DNA of 64,000 bases, taken from contig NZ_CP116304.1 in NCBI RefSeq assembly GCF_028010285.1, positions 5,658,501-5,722,500 on the forward strand, in the 5' to 3' direction. How positions within the stretch are numbered: position 1 is the first letter of the stretch; every line of letters begins with the position of its first letter. A program made the translations under genes and the position numbers. Below the pieces are notes generated by a model, which was given only the letters and a program-made list of their open reading frames with translations, was not told the origin of the DNA and did no database searches. Positions 27,310 to 36,367 of this stretch are shown here, piece after piece. Source of the stretch: Pseudomonas sp. Q1-7 (GTDB lineage Bacteria; Pseudomonadota; Gammaproteobacteria; Pseudomonadales; Pseudomonadaceae).

Positions 27310-28992
27310 TCAGCTGTCCAGCGCCTTGTATTTCTCGCGCAGGTGGTTACGGATGGCGACGGCCGAGAAGTTCAGCAGGGCGATCACCAGCACCAGCAGC
27401 AGCGCGGTGGCGTACACCAGCGGGCGCGCGGCCTCGACGTTGGGGCTCTGGAAGCCGACATCATAGATGTGGAAGCCCAGGTGCATGATCTTCTGATCCA
27501 GGTGCAGGTAGGGGTAATTGCCGTCCACCGGCAGGCTCGGCGCGAGCTTCACCACGCCCACCAGCATCAGCGGCGCCACTTCGCCAGCGGCGCGGGCCAC
27601 GGCGAGGATCAGGCCGGTCATCATCGCCGGGCTGGCCATGGGCAGAACCACCTTCCACAGGGTCTCGGCCTTGGTCGCACCAAGGGCCAGGGAGCCTTCA
27701 CGCACCGCGCGCGGGATACGCGCCAGGCCTTCTTCGGTGGCCACGATCACCACCGGTACGGCGAGGATCGCCAGGGTCAGGGACGCCCAGAGCAGGCCCG
27801 GGGTGCCGAAAGTCGGCGCCGGTGCGGCCTCGGGGAAGAACAGGCGGTCCAGGGAACCGCCCAGCACGTAGACGAAGAAGCCCAGGCCGAACACGCCGTA
27901 GACGATCGCCGGAACGCCCGCCAGGTTGTTCACCGCAATGCGGATCACGCGGGTCAGCGGCCCCTGCTTGGCGTACTCGCGCAGGTAGATGGCGGCGATC
28001 ACGCCGAAGGGGGTGACGATCACGGCCATGATCAGGGTCATCATCACGGTGCCGAAAATGGCCGGGAAGATACCGCCCTCGGTGTTCGCCTCGCGCGGGT
28101 CGTCAGCGAGGAACTCCCACAGCTTGGCGAAGTAGAAGCCGAGCTTGTCGAACAGGCCCATGGCGTTCGGCTGGTAGGCGTGGACCACCTTGCCGAGGCT
28201 GATTTCCTGCTCGCGGCCGCCGGCTTCGCGGACCACCACGCTGTCGCGGTTGAATTCCTGGTGCAGCCCCATCAGGCGCTCTTCCAGGCCCTTGTAGCGG
28301 GCATCCAGCTCGGCGCGCTGGGCGGCGATGTCGGCCTGGGCCTCGGCGGTCAGGGCATCGTTCAGCTCCAGCTTGCGGGTCTGCAGGCGCAGGCGCTCGA
28401 GGCCGTGGTTGATGCTGCCGATGTCGCCCTTCTCCAGTCGGTAGAGCTGCTCGTAGAGGGCCGTGACGCGCTCCAGGCGCTTCTCCAGCTCGGCCATGGC
28501 GGCCTCGCCTTCAGCCACCACCTGGCCGTTTTCCTTCACCGCCACCAGGCGACCATAGAAGTTGCCCCACTCGCGGCGTTCCAGCGCCAGCAGCTCGGTC
28601 GGGTACTTCTGGTCCTGCAGCCAATCACCCACTACCCAGGTGAAATCGCTGCCGTAGACGTCGCGGTTGCCCACCTTGAGCAGCTCGCGAGTCATGAACT
28701 CCGGTCCCTCTTCCGGCACCGGCAGGCCGGCGCCCTTCAGGCGCGCACGGGACACTTCCTCGATCTGCACCGCTTCGCCGATCACCGGCTTGGCGGTCTG
28801 GCCGGGCACGCTGTACTGCGCCTCCACCAGGTCGGCCGGCCAGAAGTGGGCCAGGCCGCGGACGGCGATCACCGCGAGCAGGCCGAGGGTCATGATGACC
28901 GCGATGGACACCGCGCCACCGCTTATCCAGACGCCTGGCGCACCGCTCTTGAACCAGTTCTTCAGGGAAACCTTTTTCACGGATTTCTCCAC
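27310..28992 (-). CDS. pstA: phosphate ABC transporter permease PstA (enlarged form)
   Basis: PstA is one of two membrane subunits of the Pst channel. The 560-residue protein is far longer than E. coli PstA (296). After the first helix (about 23-45) comes a periplasmic insert of roughly 250 residues rich in coiled-coil-like segments (LEKRLERVTALYEQLYRLEK). The permease core follows (about 310-555) with the EAA-type loop GSLALGATKAETLWKVVLPM. Such large forms occur in other pseudomonads. It lies between pstC and pstB on the minus strand. Confidence 0.95.
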   Translation of the reverse strand: MEKSVKKVSLKNWFKSGAPGVWISGGAVSIAVIMTLGLLAVIAVRGLAHFWPADLVEAQYSVPGQTAKPVIGEAVQIEEVSRARLKGAGLPVPEEGPEFMTRELLKVGNRDVYGSDFTWVVGDWLQDQKYPTELLALERREWGNFYGRLVAVKENGQVVAEGEAAMAELEKRLERVTALYEQLYRLEKGDIGSINHGLERLRLQTRKLELNDALTAEAQADIAAQRAELDARYKGLEERLMGLHQEFNRDSVVVREAGGREQEISLGKVVHAYQPNAMGLFDKLGFYFAKLWEFLADDPREANTEGGIFPAIFGTVMMTLIMAVIVTPFGVIAAIYLREYAKQGPLTRVIRIAVNNLAGVPAIVYGVFGLGFFVYVLGGSLDRLFFPEAAPAPTFGTPGLLWASLTLAILAVPVVIVATEEGLARIPRAVREGSLALGATKAETLWKVVLPMASPAMMTGLILAVARAAGEVAPLMLVGVVKLAPSLPVDGNYPYLHLDQKIMHLGFHIYDVGFQSPNVEAARPLVYATALLLVLVIALLNFSAVAIRNHLREKYKALDS

Positions 28993-29047
28993 CGCTTGAG
29001 TCTTTCATTTCCTCCCGCCGCGAGGCCGGAGGTTTCGTGTTTTTACG

Positions 29048-29070
29048 CCCTCTCCCCTCCGGGGAGAGGG
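29048..29070. repeat. hairpin between pstC and pstA
   Basis: A perfect ten-base-pair palindrome (29048-29057 with 29061-29070, arms CCCTCTCCCC/GGGGAGAGGG) lies in the 108-base pstC-pstA gap. This arm sequence is a widespread short repeat in pseudomonads; a relative is near 34160. It may tune expression of the downstream genes. Confidence 0.65.
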
Positions 29071-29100
29071 TCATCAGATGCGTCTCTACGAGACGCGCCC

Positions 29101-31389
29101 TTAAAGCGACGCGTATTTCTTGCGCAGGCGCTGACGGATCAGCTCGGCCAGGGTGTTCATGATGAAGGTGAAGGTCAGCAACACCAGGGCCGAGAGGAAC
29201 AGCACCCGGTAGTGGCTGCCGCCGACTTCCGACTCCGGCATTTCCACCGCGACGTTGGCGGCCAGGGTGCGCATGCCTTCGAAGATGTTCACTTCCATCA
29301 CCGGGGTGTTGCCGGTGGCCATCAGCACGATCATGGTCTCGCCCACAGCACGGCCCAGGCCGATCATCAGCGCCGAGAAGATGCCCGGGCTGGCCGTGAG
29401 AATGACCACGCGGGTCATGGTCTGCCAGGGCGTGGCGCCCAGGGCCAGGGAGCCGTAGGTAAGGCTCTTCGGCACGCTGAACACCGCGTCCTCGGCGATG
29501 GAGAAGATGTTCGGGATCACCGCGAAGCCCATGGCCAGGCCGACGATCAGGGCATTGCGCTGGTCGTAGGTGATGCCGAGGTCGTTGCTGATCCACAGGC
29601 GCATGTCGCCGTCGAAGAACCAGCTTTCCAGCAGCGGGCTCATGCCCAGGGCGAACCAGGCGGTGAGACCCACCACCGGGATCAGGATGGCCGCTTCCCA
29701 GCCATCCGGCACGCGCAGGCGGACGGACTCCGGCAGGCGGCTCCAGACGAAGCCGGCCAGCAGGATGCCGAAGGGGGTCAGCAGCAGCAGGCTGAAGATG
29801 CCCGGCAGGTGGCCTTCCACATAGGGCGCCAGGAACAGACCGGCGAAGAAGCCGAGGATCACCGTGGGCAGGGCTTCCATCAGCTCGATCACCGGCTTGA
29901 CCTTGCGGCGCATGGCCGGGGCCATGAAGTAGGCGGTGTAGATGGCGGCGGCGATGGCCAGCGGGGCGGCCAGCAGCATGGCGTAGAAGGCGGCCTTCAA
30001 GGTACCGAAGGTCAGCGGCGCCAGGCTCAGCTTGGGCTCGAAGTCGGTGTTGGCGGCGGTGGATTGCCAGACGTACTTGGGTTCGTCATAGCTCTCGTAC
30101 CAGACCTTGCCCCACAGCGCGCTCCAGGAAACCTCGGGGTGCGGGTTGCTGAGGCGGAAGGGCATGAACTGGCCACCCTCTTCCACCACCACGCGGTTGG
30201 CGCGCGGCGACAGGGCCAGCAGGCCGGACGCATCGGCCACCGGCTCCACCAGCAGGGTGCGGTGGGCGGTGCTGTGGAACACGCCCAGGTGGCCGGACGC
30301 ATCCAGGGCGACGAAGCCCTTGCGGCGCTCCTCGGGGGTGATCTGCACCACCGGGGCGTTGCCCAGCTGGAAGTCGCGGATGCGCTTGAGGTGCGAGGAA
30401 CCGTCGGGATCGCGGGCCATGAACCATTGGGCGATGCTGCCCTTGGAGTCGCCCACCATCAGCGAGATGCCGCCCAGCAGCATGCCGCTGGCGGTGACTT
30501 CGCGCTCGCCGTCTTCCAGCAGTTTGTAGCGGCCGACCAGGGTGTGTTCGCGCAGGCTGAACACATCGGCGTGGGCGCGGCCGTTGAGGACGTAGAGCCA
30601 CTGCTGACGCGGGTCGATATAGATGGCCTTGATCGGTTCGCCGATCTGCGGCAGCTCGACGCTGCTCTGCTCCTGGGTGGTCTCGCCGGTCAGCATGTTC
30701 TCTTCGCTGACGACCTGCTGCACGTGCAACTGGGTGCCCGTGGAGCCGGCGATCATCAGGGTTTCGTCATTGACGTTCAGCGCCACGTGCTCCAGGGCGC
30801 GACCCTGGACGTCCAGCACCATGGGCTGCTCGCCATAGGGGAAGCTGACCTGGGGTGCAATGGCCTTCTTGTTGTCCGGGTAGGTGACCTTGTAGCCGTG
30901 CTTGAAGAGCAGCGCCTGACCGTTGGACAGGCCGAGAACCACCAGCGGGCTGCCGGGCTGGTCCTGGCCGATGGAGACCACACTGGCACCGGCCGGCAGC
31001 GGCAGTTGCTGGCGCTGCAGCAGGCTGCCGTCCTTCACCGCGAAGAACTGCACTTCACCCGTGTCGGCGACGCGCATACCCACCATGTTCTGTTCTTCCA
31101 GGGCCAGCAAGAGCGGCTTGCCGGCATCCTGCTGCAGCCAGGCGGGGGCCTGCACCTTGCGGGCGGTCAGTTCGGCGCCCTGGAACAGCGGCAGCACCAC
31201 ATAGGCCAGGTAGAAGAAGATCAGGGTGATGGCCGCCAGCACGGCGAGGCCGCCAACCAGCACATACCAGCGGGTCAGGCGGTCCTTCAGCGCACGCATC
31301 TTGCGCTTGCGCACCAGCGCCGGCGTATTGAAATCGATACGCTCGGGCGGATTCTTCGAGGCAGTCAGGGAGTTGGCCAGGTCAGTCAT
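29101..31389 (-). CDS. pstC: phosphate ABC transporter permease PstC (enlarged form)
   Basis: PstC pairs with PstA to form the phosphate channel. At 762 residues it is more than twice E. coli PstC (319). After an N-terminal helix (about 40-62) a periplasmic domain of about 350 residues resembles a beta-propeller-like WD/PQQ fold (repeated strands such as VVSIGQDQPGSPLVVLGLSNGQ and WLYVLNGRAHADVFSLR). The permease core is at about 460-755, with the GSLALGATPWQTMTRVVILT loop. It is the first gene of pstC-pstA-pstB-phoU and has its own Pho box. Confidence 0.95.
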   Translation of the reverse strand: MTDLANSLTASKNPPERIDFNTPALVRKRKMRALKDRLTRWYVLVGGLAVLAAITLIFFYLAYVVLPLFQGAELTARKVQAPAWLQQDAGKPLLLALEEQNMVGMRVADTGEVQFFAVKDGSLLQRQQLPLPAGASVVSIGQDQPGSPLVVLGLSNGQALLFKHGYKVTYPDNKKAIAPQVSFPYGEQPMVLDVQGRALEHVALNVNDETLMIAGSTGTQLHVQQVVSEENMLTGETTQEQSSVELPQIGEPIKAIYIDPRQQWLYVLNGRAHADVFSLREHTLVGRYKLLEDGEREVTASGMLLGGISLMVGDSKGSIAQWFMARDPDGSSHLKRIRDFQLGNAPVVQITPEERRKGFVALDASGHLGVFHSTAHRTLLVEPVADASGLLALSPRANRVVVEEGGQFMPFRLSNPHPEVSWSALWGKVWYESYDEPKYVWQSTAANTDFEPKLSLAPLTFGTLKAAFYAMLLAAPLAIAAAIYTAYFMAPAMRRKVKPVIELMEALPTVILGFFAGLFLAPYVEGHLPGIFSLLLLTPFGILLAGFVWSRLPESVRLRVPDGWEAAILIPVVGLTAWFALGMSPLLESWFFDGDMRLWISNDLGITYDQRNALIVGLAMGFAVIPNIFSIAEDAVFSVPKSLTYGSLALGATPWQTMTRVVILTASPGIFSALMIGLGRAVGETMIVLMATGNTPVMEVNIFEGMRTLAANVAVEMPESEVGGSHYRVLFLSALVLLTFTFIMNTLAELIRQRLRKKYASL

Positions 31390-31458
31390 GGATTCGGGCT
31401 CTTGCCACAGGAGGCTTGCACAGGCTTTTACGATGGGCGCACAGCCTACGGCCTTCGT

Positions 31459-31476
31459 GTGACAGAAAAATTACAG
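31459..31476 (-). promoter_or_regulatory. Pho box upstream of pstC
   Basis: Reading the minus strand, CTGTAAT TTTT CTGTCAC matches the PhoB-binding consensus (CTGTCAT, four bases, CTGTCAT) at 12 of 14 positions. A TAGGCT element follows ten bases later, the spacing expected when PhoB replaces the -35 contact. It lies 70 bases before the pstC start, so pstCAB-phoU can be transcribed independently of pstS. Confidence 0.85.
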
Positions 31477-31490
31477 CGAGTTGACGTGGC

Positions 31491-31524
31491 GAAGCCCACC
31501 CAGAGGAGACCTCGGGCGGGCTTC
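31491..31524 (-). terminator. hairpin between pstS and pstC
   Basis: Nearly perfect 11-base arms (31491-31501 with 31514-31524, one mismatch) lie about 80 bases downstream of pstS and just before the pstC Pho box. There is no T run. It may reduce read-through from the abundant pstS message into pstC or protect the pstS 3 prime end. Confidence 0.45.
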
Positions 31525-31604
31525 ATGCGACAGGGGTCTCCCGTCGCCCTTGCGTCCTTGCGGAGCGGCGCACACAGGGCCGCCACTCCCTTATCCGGCC
31601 TGGA

Positions 31605-32576
31605 TTACAGGCCCAGTTCCTTCAGGGTCTTCTCGGCCACCTTGGCCGGAACCGGGATGTAGCCGTCCTTGACGACAACTTCCTGGCCTTGCTTGGACAG
31701 CACCATCTTCACGAACTCGGCTTCCAGGGGAGCCAGCGGCTTGTTCGGCGCCTTGTTCACGTAGACGTAGAGGAAGCGGGACAGCGGGTAGGTGCCGTTC
31801 AGGGCGTTCTGCTCGTTGTCTTCAACGAACTCGCCGCCTTCCTTCTTGGCCAGGGCCACGGTCTTCACGCTGGAAGTCTTGTAGCCGATGCCGGAGTAGC
31901 CGATGCCGTTGATCGACTGGCTGATGGACTGAACGACGGAAGCGGAACCCGGCTGCTCGTTCACGTTCGGCTTGAAGTCGCCTTTGCACAGGGCTTCTTC
32001 CTTGAAGTAGCCGTAGGTGCCGGATACGGAGTTACGGCCGAACAGCTGGACCGGCTTGGAAGCCAGGTCGCCGGTCACACCCAGGTCGCCCCAGGTCTTC
32101 ACGTCGCTCTTGCCGCCGCACAGGCGGTTGGCGGAGAAGATCGCATCGACCTGCTGCATGGTCAGGCCTTTGATGGGGTTGTCCTTGTGCACGAAGACCG
32201 CCAGGGCGTCGACGGCCACCGGAACGGCGGTCGGCTTGTAGCCATACTTCTCTTCGAAGGCCTGCAGCTCGACGTCCTTCATCTTGCGGCTCATCGGGCC
32301 CAGGTTGGCGGTGCCTTCGGTCAGAGCCGGCGGCGCGGTGGAGGAACCGGCAGCCTGGATCTGGATGTTCACGTTCGGGTATTCGCGCTTGTACGCCTCG
32401 GCCCACAGGGTCATCAGGTTGGCCAGGGTGTCGGAACCAACGCTGGACAGGTTGCCGGAAACACCAGTGGTCTTCTGGTAGGCCGGAATGGCCGGATCGA
32501 CGGCGGCTACTGCGCTGGCGGTAGCGACGCCGGCGGCGACGAAGGTCAGGGCCGCCATCAAACGCTTCAGTTTCAT
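31605..32576 (-). CDS. pstS: periplasmic phosphate-binding protein PstS
   Basis: PstS captures phosphate in the periplasm and delivers it to PstCA. The 323-residue protein has a signal peptide ([20 protein letters not shown] then SAVAA) and phosphate-contact segments [34 protein letters not shown] and [14 protein letters not shown]. It heads the pst locus on the minus strand with strong tandem Pho repeats just upstream, but is separated from pstC by 215 bases including a hairpin and a second Pho box. Its length matches pseudomonad PstS. Confidence 0.97.
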   Translation of the reverse strand: MKLKRLMAALTFVAAGVATASAVAAVDPAIPAYQKTTGVSGNLSSVGSDTLANLMTLWAEAYKREYPNVNIQIQAAGSSTAPPALTEGTANLGPMSRKMKDVELQAFEEKYGYKPTAVPVAVDALAVFVHKDNPIKGLTMQQVDAIFSANRLCGGKSDVKTWGDLGVTGDLASKPVQLFGRNSVSGTYGYFKEEALCKGDFKPNVNEQPGSASVVQSISQSINGIGYSGIGYKTSSVKTVALAKKEGGEFVEDNEQNALNGTYPLSRFLYVYVNKAPNKPLAPLEAEFVKMVLSKQGQEVVVKDGYIPVPAKVAEKTLKELGL

Positions 32577-32637
32577 GCCTTGCTCCTAAGCAGGACGAGG
32601 GGGTTGAATGCAACGGGGGCCAGTATCGAGAGGCCGT

Positions 32638-32666
32638 ATGACCACTCTATGAACCGATTGTGACAA
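32638..32666 (-). promoter_or_regulatory. tandem Pho box repeats upstream of pstS
   Basis: On the minus strand three heptamers repeat every 11 bases: TTGTCAC (32666-32660), GGTTCAT (32655-32649) and TGGTCAT (32644-32638). The first and third match CTGTCAT at five positions and the middle one at four. A GATACT element lies ten bases further on. The 11-base period is the hallmark of PhoB binding. Confidence 0.8.
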
Positions 32667-32735
32667 TTGGATGAATGGCCATCATCGCGTGTCCAACCGG
32701 GTTCAATGCCCGAGCAACCACCTGGAGACAGCCCC

Positions 32736-34040
32736 ATGACGCCTTATCCCCTGCTCCCCCTCGCCCTCCTCGCCCTGTGCACGGCGTGCAGCGAACAGGC
32801 CACTCTGCGAGTAGAGGAAGGCATCGGCCCGAACCCACGGTTGCCGGCACCGAACAGAACCCTCATTCCTACCGTCAACATCGCCCCCGCCACCGGCTGG
32901 CCCCAGGGCGCCAAGCCCGTGGCGGCCGCCGGCACCCAGGTCGTCGCCTTCGCCGAGGGACTGCAACACCCGCGCTGGCTCTACGTACTGCCCAATGGCG
33001 ACGTGCTGGTGGCCGAGAGCGCCGCGCCGGTCGCCGACAAGCCGGCCGGCCTCAAGAACTGGGTGGCCGGCTGGTTCATGGAGAAAGCCGGCTCCCGGGT
33101 GCCCAGCGCCAACCGCATTTCCCTGCTGCGGGACATCAACGGCGACGGCGTGGCCGACCTGCGCAGCACCTTCCTCCAGGGCCTCAACTCGCCCTTCGGC
33201 ATGACGCTGGTGGGCAAGGACCTCTACGTCGCCAATACCGACGCCCTGCTGCGCTTCCCCTATATAAAGGGCGCCACCGAGATCAGCGAGCCGGGCACCA
33301 AGGTCACCGACCTGCCGGCCGGCCTCAATCACCACTGGACCAAGAACGTCATCGCCAGCCGCGACGGCCGCAAGCTCTACATCACGGTCGGTTCCAACAG
33401 CAACGTGGGCGAGAACGGCATGGAGGTGGAGGAAGGCCGCGCGGCGATCTGGGAGCTGGACCGCGCCAGCGGCAACAAACGCCTCTTTGCCACCGGCCTG
33501 CGCAACCCCAACGGCCTGGCCTGGGAACCGCAGACCGGCAAGCTGTGGACGGCGGTGAACGAACGCGACGAACTGGGCAGCGACCTGGTGCCGGACTACA
33601 TCACGTCGGTGAAGGACGGCGGTTTCTATGGCTGGCCCTGGAGCTACTTCGGCCAGCACGTGGATGAGCGGGTGCAGCCACCACGGCCGGACAGAGTGGC
33701 CAAGGCCCTGGTCCCCGACTACGCCCTGGGCGCACACACCGCCTGTCTCGGCATCACCTTCGCCAAGGGCAGCACGCTGCCGAACCTGCAGAACGGGCTG
33801 TTCGTCGGCCAGCACGGTTCCTGGAACCGCAGGCCCCACAGTGGCTACAAGGTGATCTACGTGCCCTTCAAGGCCGGCAAGCCCAACGGCCAGCCGGTGG
33901 ACGTGCTGACCGGCTTCCTCGACGAACAGGGCAACGCCCGGGGCCGCCCGGTGGACGTCAAGCTCGACGGCAAGGGCGCGCTGCTGGTGACCGACGACGT
34001 GGGCAACAAGGTCTGGCGGGTGAGCGCGGCGAAGAAGTGA
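32736..34040 (+). CDS. PQQ-dependent sugar (sorbosone-type) dehydrogenase lipoprotein
   Basis: The 434-residue protein starts with a lipoprotein signal [18 protein letters not shown] (lipobox LCTAC, Cys18) and continues as a beta-propeller of the glucose/sorbosone dehydrogenase group: [69 protein letters not shown] and [16 protein letters not shown]. These periplasmic enzymes oxidise sugars with PQQ and pass electrons to the respiratory chain, though many relatives are not biochemically proven. An ATG at 32736 with CTGGAGA upstream starts the signal peptide. It is divergent from pstS. Confidence 0.88.
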   Translation: MTPYPLLPLALLALCTACSEQATLRVEEGIGPNPRLPAPNRTLIPTVNIAPATGWPQGAKPVAAAGTQVVAFAEGLQHPRWLYVLPNGDVLVAESAAPVADKPAGLKNWVAGWFMEKAGSRVPSANRISLLRDINGDGVADLRSTFLQGLNSPFGMTLVGKDLYVANTDALLRFPYIKGATEISEPGTKVTDLPAGLNHHWTKNVIASRDGRKLYITVGSNSNVGENGMEVEEGRAAIWELDRASGNKRLFATGLRNPNGLAWEPQTGKLWTAVNERDELGSDLVPDYITSVKDGGFYGWPWSYFGQHVDERVQPPRPDRVAKALVPDYALGAHTACLGITFAKGSTLPNLQNGLFVGQHGSWNRRPHSGYKVIYVPFKAGKPNGQPVDVLTGFLDEQGNARGRPVDVKLDGKGALLVTDDVGNKVWRVSAAKK

Positions 34041-34047
34041 GGCTCTC

Positions 34048-34119
34048 GTAGGATGGCGTAGAACGACGTGAAACCCATCACTGCGGATCGATGGGTTTCG
34101 CGGGCTCTACCCATCCTGC
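34048..34119. repeat. pseudomonad intergenic inverted repeat
   Basis: Arms GTAGGATGG/CCATCCTGC and inner arms GAAACCCATC (34070-34079) and GATGGGTTTC (34090-34099) form an approximately 70-base palindrome between convergent genes. This is the widespread pseudomonad element of type GTAGGATGGG...GAAACCCATC. Bases 34158-34196 hold a second, CTCTCCTC/GAGAGGAG-type hairpin. Either could serve as a bidirectional terminator. Confidence 0.75.
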
Positions 34120-34199
34120 GAACTGCGCAGAATTGGCAGTGAGTGCCAGGCGCGAGTCCCCCTCTCCTCGTCAGAGAGAGGAGCCGGGGGATACAGGGC

Positions 34200-35489
34200 T
34201 CAGCGCTTCCTGGCGATCAGGAACAGGCCGATCAGCATCGCCACGCCGCACAAGGCGGCGACGTAATAGGCCGGGCCGAGGCTGTCCCACTTCATCAGCA
34301 ACGACACCACCATCGGCGTCAGGCCGCCGAAGATCGCATAGGCCAGGTTGTAGGAGAACGACAGGCCGGAGAAACGCACCACCGGCGGGAAGGCCTTGAC
34401 CATCACATAGGGCACGGCGCCGATGGTGCCGACGAACAGGCCGGTCAGCGCATAGAGCGGGAACAGCCAGTCCGGGTGGGCCTTGAGGCTGGTGTAGAAG
34501 GTCCAGGAACTGATCGCCAGCAGCAACCCGCCCACCAGGAAGGTGCGGCCGGCACCGATGCGGTCGGCGATGGCGCCGGAGGCCACGCAACCGATGGAGA
34601 GCAGCACGATGGCCAGGCTGTTGGCCTTCAGCGCGGTGGCGGCATCGAAGCCGTACACGGTCTGCAGCAGGGTCGGGGTCATCAGGATCACCACCACGAT
34701 GCCGGCCGACAACACCCAGGTCAGCAGCATGGACAGCGCAATGGCGCCACGATGCTCGCGCAGCACCGCCTTCAGCGGCACTTCCTCGGCCAGCGCCTTG
34801 CGCTGCTGCATCTCGGCGAACACCGGGGTCTCGTGCAGCCAGCGGCGCAGGTAGACGGAGAACAGGCCGAACACACCGCCGATCAGGAAGGGCACACGCC
34901 AGGCCCAGTCCTGGACTTCCGCCGGGGTATAGAGGGTGTTGATCAGGGTCGCCATCAGCGAGCCCAGCAGGATGCCGGCGGTCAGCCCCGAGGTCAGGGT
35001 CCCACAGGCGTAGCCGACATGGCGGCCCGGCACGTGCTCAGCGACGAAGACCCAGGCGCCGGGCACCTCGCCACCGATGGCGGCGCCCTGGATGACGCGC
35101 ATCAGCAGGAGCAGCAGGGGCGCCCAGATGCCGATCTGCGCGTAGGTCGGCAGCAGGCCCATGATCAGGGTCGGCACCGCCATCAGGAAGATGCTCAGGG
35201 TGAACATGCGCTTGCGGCCGAGCAGGTCGCCGAAGTGCGCCATGACGATGCCGCCCAGGGGACGCGCCAGGTAGCCGGCGGCGAAGATGCCGAAGGTCTG
35301 CAACTGGCGCAGCCATTCCGGCATCTCGGCGGGGAAGAACAGCTTGCCCACCACGGCGGCGAAGAACACGAAGATGATGAAGTCGTAGAACTCCAGGGCA
35401 CCGCCGAGGGCGGAGAGCGACAGGGTCTTGTAGTCGCTGCGGGTCAGCGGGCGCGAGGCAGGCGCCTCGGTGGCAAGCACGGATGACAT
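34200..35489 (-). CDS. MFS transporter, metabolite:H+ symporter (MHS) family
   Basis: The 429-residue protein has about twelve membrane helices and the MHS-type start LSALGGALEFYDFIIFVFFA, the loop 2-3 motif GGIVMAHFGDLLGRKRMFTL and GEVPGAWVFVAEHVPGRHVG. This subfamily carries organic acids, osmolytes or aromatic acids with protons. The ATG at 35489 was chosen; the longer frame adds basic sequence with no ribosome site. A similar transporter lies beside pstS in P. aeruginosa. Substrate cannot be deduced. Confidence 0.9.
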   Translation of the reverse strand: MSSVLATEAPASRPLTRSDYKTLSLSALGGALEFYDFIIFVFFAAVVGKLFFPAEMPEWLRQLQTFGIFAAGYLARPLGGIVMAHFGDLLGRKRMFTLSIFLMAVPTLIMGLLPTYAQIGIWAPLLLLLMRVIQGAAIGGEVPGAWVFVAEHVPGRHVGYACGTLTSGLTAGILLGSLMATLINTLYTPAEVQDWAWRVPFLIGGVFGLFSVYLRRWLHETPVFAEMQQRKALAEEVPLKAVLREHRGAIALSMLLTWVLSAGIVVVILMTPTLLQTVYGFDAATALKANSLAIVLLSIGCVASGAIADRIGAGRTFLVGGLLLAISSWTFYTSLKAHPDWLFPLYALTGLFVGTIGAVPYVMVKAFPPVVRFSGLSFSYNLAYAIFGGLTPMVVSLLMKWDSLGPAYYVAALCGVAMLIGLFLIARKR

Positions 35490-35761
35490 GTGGGGATTCT
35501 CGTTTGAGGGCGCAGGGCGTCCGCCGCTACGTCGGCGGCGAATCGCCAGCGAACATATCAAAAAGCGTCAAATGTACACAGTCTCAGCCACAAAACCCGC
35601 CGCCGCCGCGCTGTGACGGTCGTCTGCCGCCTCCTCGTGGCGATATACTGCGCGCTGTTCAGCGCAGGTCGGCATGCAGTGGGTCGGCGGCGCACAGGGA
35701 AGGAAGGGAACGAACCCCTTCCAGGCATTGGCGCCACACACACGAAACAGGCAGTTCCGGC

Positions 35762-36169
35762 ATGATCGAGATCGAAGAAGAAGAAAACCTCACCCCGCAA
35801 GGCGACCTCGCCCTGCAGATCACCGCGCTCCCACGGGAAACCAACGGCTTCGGCGACATCTACGGCGGCTGGCTGGTCTCCCAGATGGACCTGGCCGGCA
35901 CCGCCATGGCCAGCAAGGTGGCCGCGGGCCGCGTGGCCACGGTGGCCATCGACCGCATGGCATTCCTCGTACCGGTGGCGGTGGGCGCCCAGCTCTCCTT
36001 CTATACCCAGACCCTGGAGATCGGCCGCAGCTCGATCCAGATGCTGGTGGAAGTCTGGAGCGACGACCCGCTCTCCAGCGAATGGCGCAAGGTCACCGAA
36101 GCGGTGTTCGTTTTCGTCGCCATCGACGGCAGCGGCCGCACCCGCCCCGTCCCGCCACGCCGGGGTTGA
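35762..36169 (+). CDS. YciA-type acyl-CoA thioesterase
   Basis: The 135-residue hotdog-fold protein has the YciA/HxlB-type core: NGFGDIYGGWLVSQMDLAGT and VATVAIDRMAFLVPVAVGAQ, with the conserved Asn-Gly and Met-Asp residues around the active site. These cytoplasmic enzymes hydrolyse acyl-CoA esters. The first 12 residues are acidic (MIEIEEEENLTP). The ATG at 35762 is the first with homology; the frame continues upstream but without family similarity. It stands alone, divergent from the MHS gene and followed by a terminator. Confidence 0.92.
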   Translation: MIEIEEEENLTPQGDLALQITALPRETNGFGDIYGGWLVSQMDLAGTAMASKVAAGRVATVAIDRMAFLVPVAVGAQLSFYTQTLEIGRSSIQMLVEVWSDDPLSSEWRKVTEAVFVFVAIDGSGRTRPVPPRRG

Positions 36170-36183
36170 GCGACACCAGGGAA

Positions 36184-36206
36184 GGGCCGCGGAAGCGGCC
36201 CTTTTT
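36184..36206 (+). terminator. rho-independent terminator after the thioesterase gene
   Basis: A perfect seven-base-pair stem (36184-36190 with 36195-36201), GGAA loop and five T follow the stop codon by 14 bases. The 160 bases between here and the ABC operon on the other strand hold nothing else I can identify. Confidence 0.92.
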
Positions 36207-36367
36207 CATGGGGCGACGCCCACATGCCAGTCATCGCGGGGCTTCGCAGGCTCGGCACCCGCCTACGAATTGCCTTTGGCCCAGCCTTTTCATCCACCTT
36301 GCAGCCAGCACGCGTCACCACGCCCTGGGGACGTGGCGTCCACGTTCACGTGAATTCGCTCCGCAGG

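Noticed and set aside
27343-31662. 1439-codon open frame on the plus strand
   Set aside because: It is antisense to pstA and pstC, has His/Gln/Gly-rich nonsense composition and no recognisable domain.
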